NCBI RefSeq assembly: GCF_007671725.1
Contig: NZ_VCNM01000002.1
Location: forward strand, 1,322,342-1,386,341
DNA length: 64,000 bases
Direction of reading: 5' to 3'
DNA from: Halorubrum depositum
GTDB taxonomy: Archaea; Halobacteriota; Halobacteria; Halobacteriales; Haloferacaceae
In this document: piece after piece, positions 60,616 to 64,000 of the stretch
Layout of the letters: each line of letters opens with the position of its first letter
How positions within the stretch are numbered: the first letter of the stretch is position 1
Translations under genes and position numbers: made by a program
Notes under the pieces: model-generated
Seen by the model: the letters and a program-made list of their open reading frames with translations, nothing else
Told to the model about the DNA's origin: nothing
Databases searched by the model: none

Positions 60616-61179
60616 ATGGAACTGACGCGTCGCGACGCGGCGGCCGCGCTGGCCGCCGTCGGCGCGACCGGCGGGGTCGCCCTCGCGGCCCGGCGGACGA
60701 GCGACGGTCCCGAAGCCGGGGGAGACGCGGCCGACGGCGGCGAGGGGGACGACGCGCTCCCCGACGAGGCCGCCGTCCGCGCGTCGATGACCGCGGTCGC
60801 GACGGTCCTCTATCCGAGCGAGGTCGACGGCGTCGAGGCGTTCGTCGGCCGCTTCCTCGACGGGCGCCTCGACGGGGCGGCCCACGCCGAGGGGGTCCGC
60901 ACCGCGGTCGGCGAGCTCGACCAGGCGGCTCGGTCGTGGCACGGCGCGCCGATCACCGAGCTCACCGAGGGCGACCGCGACCGCCTCCTCCGGGAGGTCG
61001 GCGCCGACGTCGCGGAGGAGGACCCGGACGGGACGCTCGCGGAGCGGGTGCGCTACTACGTCGTCAACGAGCTGCTGCTCGCCCTGTACGCCTCGCCGAC
61101 GGGCGGCGAGCTGGTCGGGCTGGAGAACCCGCAGGGACACCCCGGCGGGGCCGAGAGCTACCGGCGGGGGCCGCGATGA
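60616..61179 (+). CDS. Gluconate 2-dehydrogenase subunit 3-family protein (small/gamma subunit)
   Basis: A 187-aa partner of the GMC oxidoreductase that follows. The N-terminus MELTRRDAAAALAAVGATGG is a twin-arginine signal, so it can carry the folded cofactor-bearing partner across the membrane. The rest (residues 60-175) is the helical subunit-3 domain with VRASMTAVATVLYPSEVDG and NELLLALYASPTGG. Its stop overlaps the next start (ATGA), as expected for two subunits made in equal amounts. Confidence 0.85.
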   Translation: MELTRRDAAAALAAVGATGGVALAARRTSDGPEAGGDAADGGEGDDALPDEAAVRASMTAVATVLYPSEVDGVEAFVGRFLDGRLDGAAHAEGVRTAVGELDQAARSWHGAPITELTEGDRDRLLREVGADVAEEDPDGTLAERVRYYVVNELLLALYASPTGGELVGLENPQGHPGGAESYRRGPR

Positions 61180-62813
61180 GCGCGGGGGGCGGGCGCGAGG
61201 CGGCCGCCGGACGCGAGGGCGTCGAACGCGACATCGACCGCTCCCCCGTCGCGAACGCCGACGTCTGCGTCGTCGGCGCCGGTCCCGCTGGCGCGCTCGT
61301 CGCCGACCGGCTGGCCGCCGACCGCGAGGTGGTCGTCCTCGACGCCGGCCCTCGATTCGACCCCGCGGACCGCCTCGCGCGCCAGGAGCGGGCGATCCGC
61401 CCGAGCTACGACCGACCCGACGTGTGGGACGTGGGCGGCGAGCGCGACGCCCACAGCAACGACGGCGAGCGGTTCTACCCGCTGAATCACGCCCGCGTCA
61501 AGGGGGTCGGCGGGTCGACGCTCCACTGGCAGGGGATGGTGATGCGGCTCCACGAGGACGACTTCAACTCCGGTACGACTCGGGGAATCGGCCCCGACTG
61601 GCCGATCGAGTACGCCGACCTGCGGCCGTACTACGCCGAGGCGGAACGGGAGCTGGGCGTCGCCGGCGCCTCGGACAACCCCTACGCGCCGCCGCGCGAG
61701 GAGCCGCACCCGATGCCGGCGTTCGAGCCCTCCTACAGCGACTCGCTGTTCGCGGAGGCGTGCGAGGAGCTCGGGATCGACATGCACTCGGTGCCGAACG
61801 CGCGCAACTCCGAGCCGTACGACGACCGCTCCGCCTGCGTCGGCTACGGCACCTGCCAGCCCGTCTGTCCGGCGGGCGCGAAGTACGACGCGACCGTCCA
61901 CGCCGAGCGCGCGGAAGAGCGGGGCGCGACCGTGATCGACCGCGCGCCCGTCCAGCGGCTGGAGCACGACGCCGACCGCGTCACCGCCGCGGTGTACGCG
62001 ACGCCCGACGGCGAAGAGCACAGGCAGGCGGCCGACGCCTTCGTCGTCGCCTGCGGGGGCGTGGAGACGCCGCGGCTCCTCCTGCTCTCGGAGTCGGACG
62101 AGTATCCCGACGGGCTCGCGAACTCCAGCGGAACGGTCGGGAAGTTCTTCATGGACCACCTGTTCGCGGGCGTCGGCGGCACCCTCGACGAGCCGACGCG
62201 ACAGAACCACGTCGGCTTCTACACGAGCGCCTGCGATCAGTTCTACGACGAGGCCGACGCGGAGGTCGCCCCGTTCAAGCTGGAGTTCTTCAACTACGCC
62301 GGCCCCTCGCCGGTCGAGCAGGCGCTGACCGGCGACGACTGGGGGGACGAGCTGTTGGGGCGGCTCCGCGACGGCTACGGCACCCACGTGGCGATGGGCG
62401 GGCTCGTCGAGCAGCTCCCCCGATCGGACAGCTACGTCGGGCTCGACCCCGACCGCACCGACGATCACGGCAACCCCGTCCCCGAGGTCCACTGGAACGT
62501 CGGCGACCGGGCGCTCCGGACCGTCGAGCGCGCCAACGAGGTCCAGCGGTCGATCCTCGAGGAGCTGGGCGCGGAGATCGAGTGGGTCGCCGGCCCCGAC
62601 GCCACCGGCCCCGCCTACCATCACATGGGCACCACCCGGATGAGCGCCGACCCCGACGCGGGCGTCGTCGACGCCGAGTGTCGGACCCACGACCTAGACA
62701 ACTGCTGGATCGCGTCGAGCTCCGTGTTCCCCACGGGCGGCGCGATGAACCCGACGCTCACGATCGCCGCGCTGGCGCTACGCGTCGCCGACGACATCGA
62801 GCGCCGACTCTGA
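61176..62813 (+). CDS. GMC-family FAD dehydrogenase, large subunit, with likely [3Fe-4S] site
   Basis: FAD-dependent sugar or alcohol dehydrogenase of 545 aa. The FAD-binding motif is VVGAGPAGALVADRL (residues 32-46), with the GMC loop GVGGSTLHWQGM at 110-121. C221-x5-C227-x3-C231 matches the spacing of the [3Fe-4S] ligands of the FAD glucose dehydrogenase alpha subunit. The C-terminus has the catalytic His in YHHMGTTRMS and Asn in GAMNPTLTIAA. With the preceding TAT-signal subunit it forms an exported or membrane dehydrogenase. No cytochrome subunit is encoded here. Confidence 0.88.
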   Translation: MSAGGGREAAAGREGVERDIDRSPVANADVCVVGAGPAGALVADRLAADREVVVLDAGPRFDPADRLARQERAIRPSYDRPDVWDVGGERDAHSNDGERFYPLNHARVKGVGGSTLHWQGMVMRLHEDDFNSGTTRGIGPDWPIEYADLRPYYAEAERELGVAGASDNPYAPPREEPHPMPAFEPSYSDSLFAEACEELGIDMHSVPNARNSEPYDDRSACVGYGTCQPVCPAGAKYDATVHAERAEERGATVIDRAPVQRLEHDADRVTAAVYATPDGEEHRQAADAFVVACGGVETPRLLLLSESDEYPDGLANSSGTVGKFFMDHLFAGVGGTLDEPTRQNHVGFYTSACDQFYDEADAEVAPFKLEFFNYAGPSPVEQALTGDDWGDELLGRLRDGYGTHVAMGGLVEQLPRSDSYVGLDPDRTDDHGNPVPEVHWNVGDRALRTVERANEVQRSILEELGAEIEWVAGPDATGPAYHHMGTTRMSADPDAGVVDAECRTHDLDNCWIASSSVFPTGGAMNPTLTIAALALRVADDIERRL

Positions 62814-62820
62814 ATTCTGT

Positions 62821-62836
62821 TTTAGGTAAACCTAAA
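62821..62836. promoter_or_regulatory. Iron-box-like palindrome 2 (TTTAGG-N4-CCTAAA)
   Basis: Second 16-bp site with identical arms and spacer TAAA. The sequence is fully AT-GC symmetric in its arms. It begins 8 bp after the dehydrogenase stop codon and lies 34 bp before the glycosyltransferase ATG. It probably overlaps the promoter of that gene, so GT2 expression would follow iron as well. Confidence 0.75.
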
Positions 62837-62869
62837 AACTCAAGTGGGTGGAGCGGCCCGTACGAGGTA

Positions 62870-63682
62870 ATGAGCGGATCACTCAGCGCGAACGGGTCGG
62901 CCGACGAGATCGACGAGGCGGAGAACGGGGTGGCGACCGCGACCGACGGCGACGCGGCGACCGGCGAGAGAGACGCGGCCGCCGAGGGCGCCGAGGAGCA
63001 CTACACCTTCGACGACGTCAGCGTCGTGATGGGGACGTACAACGAGGCGGAGGCGATCGGGACGGTGCTCGAGGACATCGACGACGTCACCGGCGGGCGC
63101 GCCGAGGTCGTCTGCGTCGACGGTTCGTCCGACGAAACGCCGGAGATCGCCCGCGAGCACGGCGCGACGGTGATCGAACAGGAGCCGCAGGGGTACGGCG
63201 TCGCCGTCCGCGAGGCGATCCTCGCGCCCGATCGGCCCGTCGTCGTCACGACCGACTGCGACGACACCTACCCGATGGAGCAGCTCCCGGAGTTCCTCGA
63301 GGCGATCAACGACGGCGCCGACGTCGTCAGCGGCGACCGCCTCTACCACGGCGCCGACGCGATGCCCGCGTTCAACCGCCTCGGCAACCACGCGTTCGCG
63401 ACGCTCGCGAGCCTCCTGATGGGCGAACGCGTCCACGACACCACCACCGGAATGCGCGCGTACCGCCGCGAGGTCGTCGAGGACATCGACTGGACAGAGA
63501 ACACCGGCCTCTCCGCCGAGCTGCTCATCCGACCCCTCATGCGCGGCCGCGACGTGCGCGAGCGCCCCATCGACTACGCCGAGCGCCTCGGCGAGACGAA
63601 GCTCGACCCGATCGAGGGCGGCGCCGCCATCGCGAAGTCCGTCGTGACGGTGTGTCTCGAAGAGCGGCTGCGACGGCTCTGA
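62870..63682 (+). CDS. Family 2 glycosyltransferase (dolichol-phosphate sugar synthase-like)
   Basis: A 270-aa enzyme. A disordered acidic N-terminus of about 48 residues is followed by a GT-A fold: VSVVMGTYNEAEAIGTVLED at the start, VDGSSDETPEIA, and the metal-binding TTDCDDTYPM. No membrane helix is obvious at the C-terminus. It resembles DPM1/AglJ-type enzymes that charge dolichol phosphate with a sugar for N-glycosylation, but the exact member cannot be named. An iron-box-like site precedes it. Confidence 0.82.
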   Translation: MSGSLSANGSADEIDEAENGVATATDGDAATGERDAAAEGAEEHYTFDDVSVVMGTYNEAEAIGTVLEDIDDVTGGRAEVVCVDGSSDETPEIAREHGATVIEQEPQGYGVAVREAILAPDRPVVVTTDCDDTYPMEQLPEFLEAINDGADVVSGDRLYHGADAMPAFNRLGNHAFATLASLLMGERVHDTTTGMRAYRREVVEDIDWTENTGLSAELLIRPLMRGRDVRERPIDYAERLGETKLDPIEGGAAIAKSVVTVCLEERLRRL

Positions 63683-63800
63683 GAGAGGGACGGCCCCACA
63701 ACGCGAGTATCAGTTCTTTTTCGTCGGTGCCATGGACCGCTGGCAGCGACGTAGTATTTAAATAGAACTGCGACACCGACGACACATTATAAATGAACGC
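63683..63800. other. Spacer between the glycosyltransferase and element copy 4
   Basis: Contains a tatcagttctttttcg T-rich stretch (about 63708-63723) that can terminate the glycosyltransferase transcript, a gtatttaaatag box at about 63754-63766, and TTATAAA at 63787-63793 facing into element copy 4. No gene was seen. Confidence 0.5.
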
Positions 63801-63943
63801 CGCGGTGGCGCGCGCCTCCGAGCGGTCGCCAGCGGCGACCGTGAGGAGCGCGTGCGAGGGACGCGGTGAGCGCTCGAAGAGCGCGAACCGCGAGGCTGGG
63901 GAGGTGCGAGGCGTAGTTGCGGTGCGGCTGGGGCTTTGGAGGT
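63801..63943 (+). repeat. Structured multicopy element, copy 4 (internally deleted)
   Basis: A short copy that keeps P1 and P2 but has lost the actcaaaggggcag block, the 5' arm of P3 and the P3 apical region. P1: cctc/gagg plus the CGGTCGCC-AGC-GGCGACCG hairpin. P2: CGCGG (63862-63866), TGA/GAA loop, GCGCTC (63870-63875) with GAGCGC (63879-63884) and CCGCG (63888-63892). It jumps from gcgtagttgcggtg directly to cggctggggctttggagg. The inward minus-strand TATA (TTTATAAA at 63970-63977) is intact. Confidence 0.8.
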
Positions 63944-64000
63944 GTCCACCGACAATCCGTAATTGACCGTTTATAAATGAGCGGTTGGATCGTTGGAGGT
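63944..64000. other. Window end after element copy 4
   Basis: Contains the conserved tgtccaccgac edge sequence of the element (63943-63953) and the minus-strand TATA box TTTATAAA at 63970-63977. No gene is seen before the window ends. Confidence 0.5.

Noticed and set aside
62870..63682. Naming the glycosyltransferase AglJ
   Set aside because: The N-terminal motif and overall pattern differ from what I remember of AglJ, and no other agl genes are adjacent, so only family 2 is stated.
1..64000. Replication origin or rRNA operon
   Set aside because: No orc1/cdc6 gene, ORB-like repeats or rRNA sequence were found.

Overview
This is a chromosomal segment of a halophilic archaeon, most likely Halorubrum or a close relative. 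Base composition is very GC-rich, nearly every third codon position is G or C, and the proteins are strongly acidic. Diagnostic archaeal or haloarchaeal genes are present: CetZ, PAN, aRF1, GGGP synthase, CarS, Mre11-Rad50, PolB with an intein, Bat-type HTH regulators and many DUF families typical of haloarchaea. Many genes look leaderless, with a TATA box about 25-30 nt before the start codon. Genes of one operon often overlap by 4 nt (ATGA or GTGA).

Layout. 1-7000: copy 1 of a structured multicopy element, a CPA2 antiporter with a separate KhtT-like regulator, RNase R, an MFS transporter, a MaoC hydratase and small proteins. 7000-8000: an AT-richer patch with a type IV pilin, ending exactly at the 3' end of a tRNA-Ala(CGC) gene. 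8250-20500: flavin genes (rbkR-ribB, later riboflavin synthase), element copy 2, ilvE, a DUF502 protein, proline dehydrogenase, CarS, two micro-proteins with zinc-finger-like Cys motifs, an SF1 helicase, an M24 peptidase, GGGP synthase and CetZ. 20570-30930: a tightly packed pilus or secretion-like locus with a VirB11/TadA-type ATPase, a TadB/C-like membrane protein, four single-helix membrane-anchored proteins (one of 1080 aa) and accessory proteins. 30930-44700: an epimerase, a DHH phosphoesterase, PAN, an HTH protein, Mre11-Rad50, small haloarchaeal proteins and PolB interrupted by a 409-aa LAGLIDADG intein. 44800-48500: sufCBD. 48500-52900: small regulators, two divergent Bat-type HTH genes with shared palindromes, DUF5789, and a ferritin-like protein with a DtxR-family regulator. 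52900-64000: aRF1, element copy 3, ArgRS, a BrkB-family protein, an epimerase, an iron-type ABC permease, a two-gene dehydrogenase module, a GT2 glycosyltransferase and element copy 4.

The most notable signals are four. (i) A four-copy element of about 250 bp, always on the same strand, has three helices whose arms differ between copies but stay complementary. It also keeps a UGA/GAA tandem-GA loop and has inward-facing TATA boxes at both ends. It looks like an undescribed structured RNA or an RNA-bearing mobile unit. (ii) The PolB intein ends in Gly-Gln rather than His-Asn and is followed by about 200 bp of atypical extein DNA, as expected from homing co-conversion. (iii) Two perfect TTTAGG-N4-CCTAAA palindromes flank a putative [3Fe-4S] GMC dehydrogenase operon beside an iron-type permease, in a window that also encodes a DtxR-family regulator. 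(iv) Three copies of a TGGTRTRCCA palindrome lie around the Bat-type regulators.
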